Source: Streptomyces antarcticus (lineage in GTDB: Bacteria; Actinomycetota; Actinomycetes; Streptomycetales; Streptomycetaceae). From it: a stretch of DNA of 64,000 bases. A model generated the notes under the pieces. It worked only from the letters and a program-made list of their open reading frames with translations. It ran no database searches and was not told where the DNA came from. Below, one piece after another: positions 43,694 through 52,363 of the stretch (positions are counted from its first letter, which is position 1; every line of letters begins with the position of its first letter). The DNA is taken from contig NZ_JAPNLM010000018.1 of assembly GCF_026627255.1 (NCBI RefSeq), positions 1 to 64,000 on the forward strand, read 5' to 3'. The translations under genes were made by a program, and so were the position numbers.

Positions 43694-45247
43694 ATGCCCT
43701 CACGCCGTATAGCCGCAGCCACCGCCGCCCTGGCGGCCGCGGCCCTTGTCTCGCCCCTGCTGCTCGCCGGGCCGGCCGGTGCCACCGGCGGCCCGCAGAG
43801 CGACCGCGCCAAGGGTGACGCGCTCGCCAGGAAGCTGGTCAAGGAGGCGACCGGTAAGGGAGCCAACAACCACCTGAAGGTCTTCCAGGCGATAGCCGAC
43901 TACAACAAGGGCACCCGCGTGGCCGGCTCGAAGGGCCACGTGCAGTCCGCCCAGTACGTCGAGGCCGTGATGCGCGCCTCCGGGTACAAGGTCACGAGGA
44001 ACGAGTTCGACTTCGTGTACGTCGAGGCCGTCGCCGAGACGCTCACGGTGAACGGCTCGAACGGGCGCGACGTCCCGATCCACCTGATGACGTACACGAA
44101 GAGCGGCCCGGAGGGGGGCGTCACGGCCCAGCTCGCGGTCGCCCCGGTCGACGCCGACGGCACCAACGGCTGCGAGCCCGGCGACTTCGCCGCCGGCGCC
44201 TTCACCGGCAAGATAGCCCTGGTCAAGCGCGGCGGCTGCACCTTCGCGGTCAAGCAGGAGAACGCGGCGGCGGCCGGCGCGGTCGGCGCGGTCATCTTCA
44301 ACAACACGGCGGGCGCCCTGAACGGCACCCTCGGCGACCCGGCCGCGGGCAAGGTCCCGACCGGCGGCGTCACCCAGGCCGAGGGCGAGCAGCTCACCGC
44401 CGACGCCGCGGCCGGCCCGGTCGAGGTCACCCTCGACATCCGCGAGCTGCGCGAGAACCGCAAGACGTACAACGTGGTGGCCGAGACCCGCGGCGGCGAC
44501 GCGGACAACACCGTCTTCCTCGGCGCGCACCTCGACTCGGTCGCGGTGGGCCCGGGCATCAACGACAACGGCTCCGGCTCGGCCGGCATCCTCCAGGTCG
44601 CGCAGCGCCTGGCGAGCAGCCAGACGAAGATCAAGAACAAGGTCAAGTTCGCCTGGTGGTCGGCCGAGGAGTTCGGCCTGCTCGGCTCCGAGGCGTACGT
44701 CGCCGGCCTGACCGACGCCGAGAAGAAGCAGATCAGGCTCTACCTGAACTTCGACATGATCGGCTCGCCGAACGCCGCGTACTTCGTCTACGACGGCGAC
44801 GACTCGGACGCGACCGGCGCGGGCCCCGGCCCGGCGGGCTCGGCCCAGCTGGAGAAGGGGATCACCGACTTCCTCGACTCGAAGCGGATCCCGCACGCGG
44901 GCACGGACTTCTCCGGCCGCTCGGACTACGGCCCGTTCATCGAGGTCGGCATCCCGTCCGGCGGTACGTTCACCGGCGCCGAGGGCATCAAGACGCCCGA
45001 GGAGGCCGCGAAGTTCGGCGGTCAGGCGGGCGTCGCCTACGACGTGAACTACCACGGCAAGGGTGACGACATCACCAACATCGACCAGAAGGCGCTCGAC
45101 ATCAACGTCGACGTCATCGCGGACGCGGTCGGCCACTACGCGCACGACCTGGCCCCGCTGACCGAGCCGGTCGTCTCGCAGCCGACCCCCGGCGGCAGCG
45201 GCGGTGGCGGTGGCCTGCACCCGGGCCACGACGAGATCAAGCAGTAA
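43694..45247 (+). CDS. Secreted M28 zinc aminopeptidase with PA domain
   Basis: 517 residues. Signal peptide residues 1-30 (cleavage after AGA). PA-domain insertion around 135-260 (KIALVKRGGCTFAVKQENAA). Metal and catalytic motifs: GAHLDSVAVGPGINDNGSGS (His and Asp ligands), AWWSAEEFGLLGSEAY (Glu-Glu), LNFDMIGSP, SGRSDYGPF, and a distal His in VNYHGKGDD. Similar to Streptomyces griseus aminopeptidase. The tail is Gly-rich, ending HPGHDEIKQ. GGAAGG (43682-43687) precedes ATG. Probably nutritional. Confidence 0.96.
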   Translation: MPSRRIAAATAALAAAALVSPLLLAGPAGATGGPQSDRAKGDALARKLVKEATGKGANNHLKVFQAIADYNKGTRVAGSKGHVQSAQYVEAVMRASGYKVTRNEFDFVYVEAVAETLTVNGSNGRDVPIHLMTYTKSGPEGGVTAQLAVAPVDADGTNGCEPGDFAAGAFTGKIALVKRGGCTFAVKQENAAAAGAVGAVIFNNTAGALNGTLGDPAAGKVPTGGVTQAEGEQLTADAAAGPVEVTLDIRELRENRKTYNVVAETRGGDADNTVFLGAHLDSVAVGPGINDNGSGSAGILQVAQRLASSQTKIKNKVKFAWWSAEEFGLLGSEAYVAGLTDAEKKQIRLYLNFDMIGSPNAAYFVYDGDDSDATGAGPGPAGSAQLEKGITDFLDSKRIPHAGTDFSGRSDYGPFIEVGIPSGGTFTGAEGIKTPEEAAKFGGQAGVAYDVNYHGKGDDITNIDQKALDINVDVIADAVGHYAHDLAPLTEPVVSQPTPGGSGGGGGLHPGHDEIKQ

Positions 45248-45273
45248 CCGCCCGCGGTAACCCGCGGTCGGTG

Positions 45274-45310
45274 AGGAGGGGCCGGGATCCCGTGGGGGTC
45301 CCGGCCCCTC
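45274..45310. terminator. Terminator between M28 gene and methyltransferase
   Basis: Stem 45274-45286 pairs with 45298-45310 (13 bp) between convergent stop codons at 45247 and 45388. Confidence 0.7.
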
Positions 45311-45387
45311 CGCCGTGCCCGGCGCCGCCCGGCCGCTGGGGCGGGGCGGGGCGGCGGCGCGGCGGGGCCGTGACACCGCACCGCCCG

Positions 45388-46377
45388 TCAGGGCCCGGCG
45401 CCGCCGCCCGGCGGCCACGCCGCGATGCCCACCGGCTGGACCAGCCAGCCGAACGCTCCCAGGCCCGCCGGGGACGTCAGCTCCGCCGCCTCGCCGGCCG
45501 CCGCCAGGGCGCGGACGTAGGCCGCCGGATCCGTGGAGGCCAGCGCCAGCGGGGGCCGGGCCCCCGAGACGCCGAGTGCGGTCAGGGCCTCCCGCTGGGT
45601 CAGCAGCACCGCGCCCGGCCCCGCACAGGCGTCCAGGGCCACGTGGGCCGTCACGTCGCAGCCGCCGTCCGGGACCGGCGGCACCTCCCGGCCCGCGCGG
45701 AAGCCCGTCAGCGTCCCGTACGGGGGCCGCGCCTCCCGTACGTGGGCGTAGTCCACCGCCACCGCCAGGCCCCGCTCCACGGTGGCCGCGGCCGCCGCCC
45801 AGGCCTCGTCCCGGGTGCGGCCCACCTCCGCGCGGCCGCCGCCCGGCCACCACCGCTCCAGCCAGGCCCGGTCCGCGTCGTCGAGGGGGCCGCCGGGGGT
45901 CTCCGTACCGTCCGGCGCGACCAGGACGTAGCGCCCGTCCTCCGCCACCTCCAGCGGCACGTTGTCCAGCCACTCGTTGGCGAAGAGAAGCCCCCTCGTC
46001 CGCTCGGGCGGTACGGCGCCCCAGCCGATCCGCGGGTCGAGCTCCGGCGGCCGCCGCGCCCGCTCCACGGCGTACGGGCGCACCCGCGCGGCCGTCCGCG
46101 CCGGCAGCGCGGCGAGCACCCCGGCCAGCAGTTCCCCGCGCCCGGCGCCCACGTCGACCAGGTCCAGCTCCGGCGGGTGCCCGAGGGCGTCGTCCACCCG
46201 GAGCAGGAGGCGGGCCACCGCGCCCGCGTACAGCCCGGAGGCGTGCACCGAGGTCCGGAAGTGCCCGGCGGGCCCCGGGCCGCCCGGACGCACGTAGAAG
46301 CCGCCGGGGCCGTACAGCGCGGTCTCCATCGCCGCCCGCCAACGAACCGGAATCGCGCGTTCACCCTGGGTGCTCAT
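45388..46377 (-). CDS. SAM-dependent methyltransferase (DUF185/MidA-like)
   Basis: 329 residues. The SAM-binding motif LDLVDVGAGRGELLAGVLAA and downstream GLLFANEWLDNVPLEV match class I methyltransferases of the MidA/NDUFAF7 group, which in other organisms act on complex I. The orphan nuoD nearby makes such a link possible but unproven. ATG 46377 follows TAGCCT (46385-46390, minus strand) by 7 nt, so leaderless. Divergent from the histidine kinase. Confidence 0.8.
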   Translation of the reverse strand: MSTQGERAIPVRWRAAMETALYGPGGFYVRPGGPGPAGHFRTSVHASGLYAGAVARLLLRVDDALGHPPELDLVDVGAGRGELLAGVLAALPARTAARVRPYAVERARRPPELDPRIGWGAVPPERTRGLLFANEWLDNVPLEVAEDGRYVLVAPDGTETPGGPLDDADRAWLERWWPGGGRAEVGRTRDEAWAAAAATVERGLAVAVDYAHVREARPPYGTLTGFRAGREVPPVPDGGCDVTAHVALDACAGPGAVLLTQREALTALGVSGARPPLALASTDPAAYVRALAAAGEAAELTSPAGLGAFGWLVQPVGIAAWPPGGGAGP

Positions 46378-46483
46378 CGCACCAAGGCTAAGCTCAGGGT
46401 CCACCTTCGGGAGTACGCCCCCAGTGCAAGGTCGCACCTGTGGTTGACTCCAGCACCTATCTCCTTTCCCTACGCTGGGTTAC

Positions 46484-47683
46484 GTGCAGCGCCTCTACGA
46501 ATTCCTCCGCAGACACCCGACGGGCGTCGACAGCTTCTGGGCCGTCTTCTTCTTCGGGTTCTCGATGCTGAACGTGGCGTCGATGAGCGCGAGCACCGGC
46601 CTCCGGCTCGCCGCGGTCCCCGTGACCCTGGCGATGACCGCCGTGGTGGCGCTGCGCCGCAAGTGGACGCAGGCGATGTTCTGGCTGGCCCTCGGCGCCG
46701 GCCTCTACCAGCTGGCCCTCGGCATCGAGGCGCAGTTCGCCGACGCCGCGATGCTCGTGATCCTCTACACCGTGGCCGCGGGCGACCTCCCGCGCTGGAT
46801 CTCGCGCACCGCGCTGGGCGTCGGGCTGCTCGCCTCGCCGCTGTACTTCCTGCGCTTCGGCGTGGACAAGGGCCTCAGCAAGCCGGAGAGCGTCCTCTTC
46901 GCCCTGTTCGTCATCGTCCCCTTCGCCCTCGCCTGGGTGGCGGGCGATTCGCTGCGCACCCGCCGGGCCTACTACGCCCAGCTGATCGAGCGCAACGAGC
47001 GGCTGGAGAACCAGCGCGAGGCCCAGGCCAAGGTGGCCGTGGCAGCCGAGCGCGCCCGGATCGCCCGCGAACTGCACGACGTCGTCGCGCACAACGTCTC
47101 GGTGATGGTGGTCCAGGCCGACGGCGCCGCATACGTCATGGACGTGGCCCCCGAGCAGGCCAAGGAGGCCCTCCAGACCATCTCCGGCACCGGCCGCCAG
47201 GCCCTCGCCGAGATGCGCCGGCTGCTGGGCGTACTGCGGACCGGCGAGCCCCAGGAGTCCGAGGACTACGTTCCGCAGCCGGACGTCGAGCAGATCGAGG
47301 TCCTGGTCGAGCAGGTACGGGCGGCCGGGCTCCCGGTGGACTTCGAGGTCGAGGGAGCGCCGCGCAAGCTGCCCAGCGGGGTGGAGCTGACGGCGTACCG
47401 GATCGTCCAGGAGGCGCTGACGAACACCCGCAAGCACGGCGGCCCGGAGGCGCGGGCCAGCGTCCGGCTGGTCTACTTCGACGACGGCCTGGGCCTGCTC
47501 GTCGAGGACGACGGCCGGGGCGCCGCGCACGAGCTGTACGAGGACGGCGGCGCCGACGGCGCCGGACACGGGCTGATCGGCATGCGCGAGCGGATCGGTA
47601 TGGTCGGGGGAACCCTGGACACCGGGCCCCGGCCGGGCGGCGGCTTCCGGATCAGCGCACTGCTTCCCCTGAAGAAGAGTTGA
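46484..47683 (+). CDS. NarL-type sensor histidine kinase
   Basis: 399 residues. Four or five membrane segments in residues 15-155, then a coiled linker, HisKA_3 with His198 (ARELHDVVAHNVSVM), and an HATPase domain (LTAYRIVQEALTNTRKHGG, VEDDGRGAAHELYE, GHGLIGMRERIGM). GTG 46484 is preceded by TACGCT (46471-46476) with a 7-nt gap, so leaderless. It forms a two-component system with the regulator at 47731. Ligand unknown. Confidence 0.94.
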   Translation: MQRLYEFLRRHPTGVDSFWAVFFFGFSMLNVASMSASTGLRLAAVPVTLAMTAVVALRRKWTQAMFWLALGAGLYQLALGIEAQFADAAMLVILYTVAAGDLPRWISRTALGVGLLASPLYFLRFGVDKGLSKPESVLFALFVIVPFALAWVAGDSLRTRRAYYAQLIERNERLENQREAQAKVAVAAERARIARELHDVVAHNVSVMVVQADGAAYVMDVAPEQAKEALQTISGTGRQALAEMRRLLGVLRTGEPQESEDYVPQPDVEQIEVLVEQVRAAGLPVDFEVEGAPRKLPSGVELTAYRIVQEALTNTRKHGGPEARASVRLVYFDDGLGLLVEDDGRGAAHELYEDGGADGAGHGLIGMRERIGMVGGTLDTGPRPGGGFRISALLPLKKS

Positions 47684-47685
47684 AC

Positions 47686-47727
47686 GTGAAGTTCTTGAAG
47701 TTCTTGAAGTCGAAGAGGACGAGGTAA
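47686..47727 (+). CDS. Candidate cationic mini-ORF between kinase and regulator (13 aa)
   Basis: GTG 47686 opens a 14-codon frame translating as MKFLKFLKSKRTR, built on repeats of AAGTTCTTG. It begins 2 nt after the kinase stop, and its terminal AGG-ACG-AGG-TAA contains the ribosome binding site of the regulator gene. It may act as a coupling leader peptide or be a chance product of the repeat. The two TTG codons are rare in this genome. Confidence 0.35.
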   Translation: MKFLKFLKSKRTR

Positions 47728-47730
47728 CTG

Positions 47731-48408
47731 ATGTCCATCCGCGTGATGCTCGTCGACGACCAGGTACTGCTGCGCACCGGTTTCCGCATGGTGCTCGCCG
47801 CCCAGCCGGACATGGAGGTCGTCGCCGAAGCGGGCAACGGCCTGGAGGCGCTGGAGGTGCTGCGGGCCACCACGGTGGACGTGGTGCTGATGGACGTCCG
47901 CATGCCCAAGCTCGACGGGGTCGAGGCGACCCGGCGGATCTGCGAGCCGCCCGAACACCCGAAGGTGATCATCCTGACCACCTTCGACCTGGACGAGTAC
48001 GCCTTCTCGGGCCTGAAGGCGGGCGCGAGCGGCTTCATGCTGAAGGACGTCCCGCCCGCCGAGCTGCTCGCGGCGATCCGCTCGGTGCACAGCGGCGACG
48101 CGGTCGTCGCCCCGTCCACGACGCGGCGGCTGCTGGACCGGTTCGCGCCGATGCTGCCGACGACCACGGAGGAACCGCGGAACAAGGAGGTCGACCGGCT
48201 CACCGAGCGCGAGCGCGAGGTCATGCTGCTGGTCGCCCAGGGCCTGTCGAACGGCGAGATCGCGGCCCGGCTGGTCCTCTCGGAGGCGACCGTCAAGACG
48301 CACGTGGGCCGCATCCTGACCAAGCTCGGGCTGCGCGACCGCGTCCAGGTCGTCGTCCTCGCGTACGAGACGGGCCTGGTCCGCGCGGGCGGCGGCCCGG
48401 CGGCCTAG
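47731..48408 (+). CDS. NarL/LuxR-type response regulator
   Basis: 225 residues. Receiver domain with phospho-acceptor Asp55 (VVLMDVRMPK) and Lys in FMLKDVPP. The C-terminal LuxR HTH (LTEREREVMLLVAQGLSNGE, ATVKTHVGRILTKLGLRD) follows. Partner of the kinase at 46484. The AGGACGAGG ribosome binding site lies inside the mini-ORF at 47686-47727. Confidence 0.95.
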   Translation: MSIRVMLVDDQVLLRTGFRMVLAAQPDMEVVAEAGNGLEALEVLRATTVDVVLMDVRMPKLDGVEATRRICEPPEHPKVIILTTFDLDEYAFSGLKAGASGFMLKDVPPAELLAAIRSVHSGDAVVAPSTTRRLLDRFAPMLPTTTEEPRNKEVDRLTEREREVMLLVAQGLSNGEIAARLVLSEATVKTHVGRILTKLGLRDRVQVVVLAYETGLVRAGGGPAA

Positions 48409-48551
48409 GGGGTGCCTCCACACTCGTTCCTGCCGTGCGGTGTCTGACACGCACGGCCCGGCCCGCGGGCGTACGGAACGACGGTGACGACACCCCGTAG
48501 GCCAGGTCCCCCGCCCGTCCCGCCGTCCCGCCCGCCCGTCCCGCCCGGGCC

Positions 48552-49889
48552 TCACGTCATCCAGCGGTCCGGGCGGGCCGAGGCCCGGGAGGTGCGCGAG
48601 CGGGCGGCCTGCGCGTGCAGCAGCTCCGCGGCCTCGTCCGCCGCCCGCAGCCGGGCGGTCACCGTGCCGTTGGCGCCGGTATCGACCTGGACGTCGGCCA
48701 GCCCCCGGGCCCTCTCCCAGGGGCCCTGGGAGAGGCGGACGCTCTGCACCTTGGCGTGCGGGACGATCTCCGTACGGCGGCACAGGCGGCCGTGCCGGGC
48801 GGCGAACACGTCCGGGGAGACGGCCAGGGCGTAGCCCTTCCACCACAGCGGGACCACCCAGCGCGACCCGGAGCGCGGGGAGCCCTCGAAGGCCAGCGCC
48901 GCGAGGTCCACCCCGGGCAGCACCCGGGAGATCACGGCGTACGCGGCGTCCCGCGAGGCCACCGGGACCAGGACGTCGTTCTTGGAGCCCGCCACGGCCA
49001 GCTCCACCCGTACCCAGTTCCGCCGCCGCCACAACAGCGGCTCCACGATCCGTACGGTCTGCACCCGCCCCGGCGGCACGGTCTCGTGGGCCCGGTCCAG
49101 CAGCCCGTGGTCCAGGCGCAGGCCGTCGGGGGACTCCGCGACCGTCCAGTCGTACTCGGTGAGGAACCGGCCTGCGCTGCCCGCCCAGACGGCGCCGAGC
49201 ATCGGGAGCAGGGTGACGACGGCCGCCCACGGGCTGGAGCTGATCCACCACACGAACACCGGCGCGAGGATCCCGCCGGCCAGCGCCGCGAGCACGCTCA
49301 GGCTCAGCGCGAGCGAGACGGCGATGTCGCGGGGGCTGACGCGCAGCAGCTCCCGTTCCGGGGCCTGGCCCAGCGCCACGGCCTCCTCGGGGGTGAAGCC
49401 CGCCGCCCGGGCGAGGAGTTCGGCGCGCAGGGCGACGGCCTCCTTCTCCCCGAGGAAGGCGAGCTCGTCCTTGTCGTCGGTCCCGATGACGTCGAGCCGC
49501 AGAGAGGCGACCCCGGTGAGCCGGGCCAGCAGCGGCCGGGTCACGTCCACTGCCTGGAGCCGGTCGAGGCGGATGTGCGCGGTGCGGCGGAAGAGCAGCC
49601 CGGTGCGGATGCGCAGTTCGGTGTCGGTGACCGCGAAGTGTGTGAACCACCAGCTCAGGAAGCCGTACAGGCCGAAGACGAGGACCAGTGCCAGCAGGGT
49701 CAGGACGCGCAGCAGGGCGGACAGGTCCGCGACCCACTCCCCCGCCCGGTCGCCCTGCTGGACGATCACGCCGACGGTCGCGGCGATCGGCACCCAGGCC
49801 CGGCGCAGCGGGGTGAACGGATGCAACCGCCGCTCGGAGGCCACCGGCTCCGCCGCCACCGGGTCGTCTCCTGTCCGGCCCGGGGTCAC
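48552..49889 (-). CDS. PH-domain membrane protein, YdbT-like
   Basis: 445 residues. Two hydrophobic pairs and three bacterial PH (DUF304/bPH2) domains; repeats such as FTHFAVTDTELRIRTGLLFR, IRLDRLQAVDVTRPL, LRLDHGLLDRAHETVPPGRVQ and IVPHAKVQSVRLSQGPWE are diagnostic. GTG 49889 overlaps the stop of the upstream gene by 4 nt (GTGA). This YdbS/YdbT pair is found in Firmicutes and actinomycetes and is linked to envelope or bacteriocin resistance in Bacillus. Confidence 0.88.
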   Translation of the reverse strand: MTPGRTGDDPVAAEPVASERRLHPFTPLRRAWVPIAATVGVIVQQGDRAGEWVADLSALLRVLTLLALVLVFGLYGFLSWWFTHFAVTDTELRIRTGLLFRRTAHIRLDRLQAVDVTRPLLARLTGVASLRLDVIGTDDKDELAFLGEKEAVALRAELLARAAGFTPEEAVALGQAPERELLRVSPRDIAVSLALSLSVLAALAGGILAPVFVWWISSSPWAAVVTLLPMLGAVWAGSAGRFLTEYDWTVAESPDGLRLDHGLLDRAHETVPPGRVQTVRIVEPLLWRRRNWVRVELAVAGSKNDVLVPVASRDAAYAVISRVLPGVDLAALAFEGSPRSGSRWVVPLWWKGYALAVSPDVFAARHGRLCRRTEIVPHAKVQSVRLSQGPWERARGLADVQVDTGANGTVTARLRAADEAAELLHAQAARSRTSRASARPDRWMT

Positions 49890-50377
49890 AGGCCCGCCGA
49901 CCTTGCCTCGCCGAGCGCGGTGAGCCGGTCGCGGAGCCGCTCCGCCTCGGCCGGCACCAGCCCGGGGATCTTGGCATCGGTCGCCGCCGCCGCCGTGTGC
50001 AGCTGTACGGAGGCCAGTCCGAAGCGCCGCTCCAGCGGGCCCGAGGTCACCTCGACCAGCTGCATCCGCCCGTACGGGACCACCGTCTGCTCCCGCCAGA
50101 GCACGCCCCGGCTGATCAGCAGGTCGTCGGGGCGCTCCGCGTACCGCCACGACCGCCAGTTCCGGCCCATCAGCACCCACCCCCAGGCCAGCACCGCGAG
50201 CCAGAAGCCCCCGACCGCCGCCCACGCCGGGCCGACCGCGAGGCCCAGTACGACCGCGGTCACCGCCGCGAGCAGCGTCATCCAGATCACCAGCAGCAGC
50301 CGCCTCAGCGTGAGGAGCCCGCCCGGCAGCCCCACCCATTCGGGCCCGCCCGTCCCACCCGTCGTCCCCGTTTCCAT
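49886..50377 (-). CDS. PH-domain membrane protein, YdbS-like
   Basis: 163 residues. Two membrane segments (LLLVIWMTLLAAVTAVVLGL, AVGGFWLAVLAWGWVLMG) followed by one PH domain (LLISRGVLWREQTVVPYGRM, QLVEVTSGPLERRFGLASVQ). It is the smaller partner of the 48552 gene and translationally coupled to it. ATG 50377 follows TAGGGT (50384-50389, minus strand) by 6 nt, so leaderless, divergent from the nuoD gene. Confidence 0.88.
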   Translation of the reverse strand: METGTTGGTGGPEWVGLPGGLLTLRRLLLVIWMTLLAAVTAVVLGLAVGPAWAAVGGFWLAVLAWGWVLMGRNWRSWRYAERPDDLLISRGVLWREQTVVPYGRMQLVEVTSGPLERRFGLASVQLHTAAAATDAKIPGLVPAEAERLRDRLTALGEARSAGL

Positions 50378-50454
50378 GCGTCCACCCTAGGCGGGCGGGC
50401 CGTCGATCCGGACGGATCGACGGCCGCGCTCTTCCTGCTGAGACAATGCCCCGC

Positions 50455-51597
50455 ATGACGGAGACCACGGTCGGCATCGGCGGTGCGGCGGAGAGCACCG
50501 ACATGGTGCTCAACATCGGCCCCCAGCACCCTTCCACGCACGGCGTCCTGCGGCTGCGCCTCGTCCTGGACGGGGAGCGGATCGTCAGTGCCGAGCCGGT
50601 GGTCGGCTACATGCACCGCGGCGCCGAGAAGCTCTTCGAGGCCCGCGACTACCGGCAGATCGTGATGCTCGCGAACCGCCACGACTGGCTGTCCGCCTTC
50701 TCCAACGAGCTGGGCGTGGTCATGGCGGTCGAGCGGATGCTCGGCATGGAGGTCCCCGAGCGGGCCGTGTGGATGCGCACCCTGCTGGCCGAGCTGAACC
50801 GGGTGCTGAACCACCTGATGTTCCTCGGCTCGTACCCGCTCGAGCTGGGCGGCATCACCCCGATCTTCCACGCGTTCCGCGAGCGCGAGGAGCTCCAGGC
50901 CGTCATGGAGGAGATCTCCGGCGGCCGCATGCACTACATGTTCAACCGTGTCGGCGGCCTCAAGGAGGACCTCCCGGCCGGCTGGCTCGGCCGGGCCCGC
51001 GCGGCCGTCGCCGACGTCCGCACCCGGATGGACGTCTACGACAGACTGGTCCACGGGAACGAGATCTTCCGCGGCCGCACGCGCGGCGTCGGGGTGCTGT
51101 CCGCCGAGGCGGTCCACGCGTACGGCGTCTCCGGCCCGATCGCCCGCGCCTCGGGCGTCGACTTCGACCTGCGCCGTGACGAGCCGTACCTCGCCTACGG
51201 CGAACTCCAGGACGTCCTGAAGGTGGTCACGCGCACCGAGGGCGACTGCCTGTCCCGCTTCGAGGTCCTGCTGGACCAGACCCACAACGCGCTGGACCTG
51301 GCCGTCGCCTGCCTGGACCGGATGGCGGAGCTGGCGCCGGGGCCGGTCAACCAGCGCCTGCCCAAGGTGCTCAAGGCGCCCGAGGGGCACACGTACGCCT
51401 GGACCGAGAACCCGCTCGGCGTCAATGGCTACTACCTCGTGTCCAAGGGCGAGAAGACCCCGTACCGGCTGAAGCTGCGCAGTGCCTCCTTCAACAACAT
51501 CCAGGCCCTCGCCGTGCTGCTGCCCGGGCAACTCGTCGCGGACATGGTGTCGATCCTCGGCTCACTGTTCTTCGTCGTCGGCGACATCGACAAGTAG
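50455..51597 (+). CDS. nuoD: Orphan NADH-quinone oxidoreductase subunit D homologue
   Basis: 380 residues. The 49-kDa/NuoD-type complex I subunit (NIGPQHPSTHGVLRLRLVLD, GYMHRGAEKL, NRHDWLSAFSNELG) with quinone-site His/Tyr patterns intact. It lies alone, far from any other nuo gene in this window. Streptomyces genomes carry such a nuoD2 besides the main nuo operon. ATG 50455 follows GACAAT (50442-50447) by 7 nt, so leaderless; in-frame ATG 50446 is possible. Function when unlinked is unclear. Confidence 0.92.
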   Translation: MTETTVGIGGAAESTDMVLNIGPQHPSTHGVLRLRLVLDGERIVSAEPVVGYMHRGAEKLFEARDYRQIVMLANRHDWLSAFSNELGVVMAVERMLGMEVPERAVWMRTLLAELNRVLNHLMFLGSYPLELGGITPIFHAFREREELQAVMEEISGGRMHYMFNRVGGLKEDLPAGWLGRARAAVADVRTRMDVYDRLVHGNEIFRGRTRGVGVLSAEAVHAYGVSGPIARASGVDFDLRRDEPYLAYGELQDVLKVVTRTEGDCLSRFEVLLDQTHNALDLAVACLDRMAELAPGPVNQRLPKVLKAPEGHTYAWTENPLGVNGYYLVSKGEKTPYRLKLRSASFNNIQALAVLLPGQLVADMVSILGSLFFVVGDIDK

Positions 51598-51633
51598 CGG
51601 CCGCTCCGCGGTGACACCCCCTAGGGTGACCGG

Positions 51634-51967
51634 ATGAGTTCTGGCATACCCGCGGGCTACCTGCGGCGGCTCGGTGTCACCGGTCACGGCAGGCCCTGCG
51701 CCGAGGGGCTGTTCGCCCTCCAGCGGGCGCACCTGGAACGCGTCGCCTACGACAACATCGACATCCAGCTCGGCCGGCCGCCCGGGATCGACCCCGAGCG
51801 GTCGGCGCGTCGCGTCGCCGCCGGGGGCGGCGGCTATCTGTGCTGCGGTCGAGGGCGTCTTCGGACGGCGGCTCGACGATCTGACCCCGGCGGACCGGGC
51901 GGCGCTGTGGGCCGCGGCGTGCCGGTCCCACGAGGCGTGGCTGTCCCGGCGGGCCAAGGGCGCCTGA
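51634..51967 (+). pseudogene. Decayed arylamine N-acetyltransferase
   Basis: The first 70 residues from ATG 51634 (YLRRLGVTGHGRPCAEGLFA, LERVAYDNIDIQLGRPPG) match the NAT N-terminus. The active-site region is corrupted: GGGGYLC runs out of frame. The adjoining frame then encodes helical sequence (VEGVFGRRLDDLTPADRAAL, ending RRAKGA) to a stop at 51967, which does not look like NAT. A frameshift plus deletion or fusion best explains this. A TAGGGT -10 (51622-51627) remains. Confidence 0.6.
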
Positions 51968-52053
51968 CACCACCGCGCACCTGACGCCGCCCGGCGGTGC
52001 CGGTGGGAGGAGCGGTCCCGGTGATGTCGGTGCGGCAGGGCAGACTTGGGGCC

Positions 52054-52269
52054 ATGTCCCACTCCCCTCGCCGGGCCTGCCCCGCCTGCGGCCGCGACTG
52101 CGCCGTCACCGCGGGCCGGATCGCCCGCCACGACCCTCCCGGCGCGAGCGGCCGCGGCGACCTGGTGTCCTGCCCCGGCTCCCGGGCCAGGGTGATGCTC
52201 GGGGCCTCCGCGCCGACCCTGGACGGCTTCGTCCTGTCCGAACACCCGGGGCAGCTCACGCTGTTCTGA
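52054..52269 (+). CDS. Small Cys-rich protein, possible zinc ribbon (71 aa)
   Basis: Begins MSHSPRRACPACGRDCAVTA and has a further Cys in DLVSCPGSR. The CPACGRDC motif looks like a zinc knuckle. CAGACT (52041-52046) lies 7 nt before ATG, so leaderless. The ending HPGQLTLF is clean. Function not recognised. Confidence 0.65.
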   Translation: MSHSPRRACPACGRDCAVTAGRIARHDPPGASGRGDLVSCPGSRARVMLGASAPTLDGFVLSEHPGQLTLF

Positions 52270-52363
52270 TCCCCGTCAACCGGCACCCATCCGGCCCGGC
52301 TGATCAGGTCCTGCGCCGCCGAGCGGGGCCAGGGCGTCGTCGCCGGCTCTGCTCAGGGCACCT

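Noticed and set aside
51674..51967. Independent 97-codon gene in the NAT remnant region
   Set aside because: Its first half is an out-of-frame translation of the NAT sequence; only the last part looks coding, so a frameshifted pseudogene explains it better.
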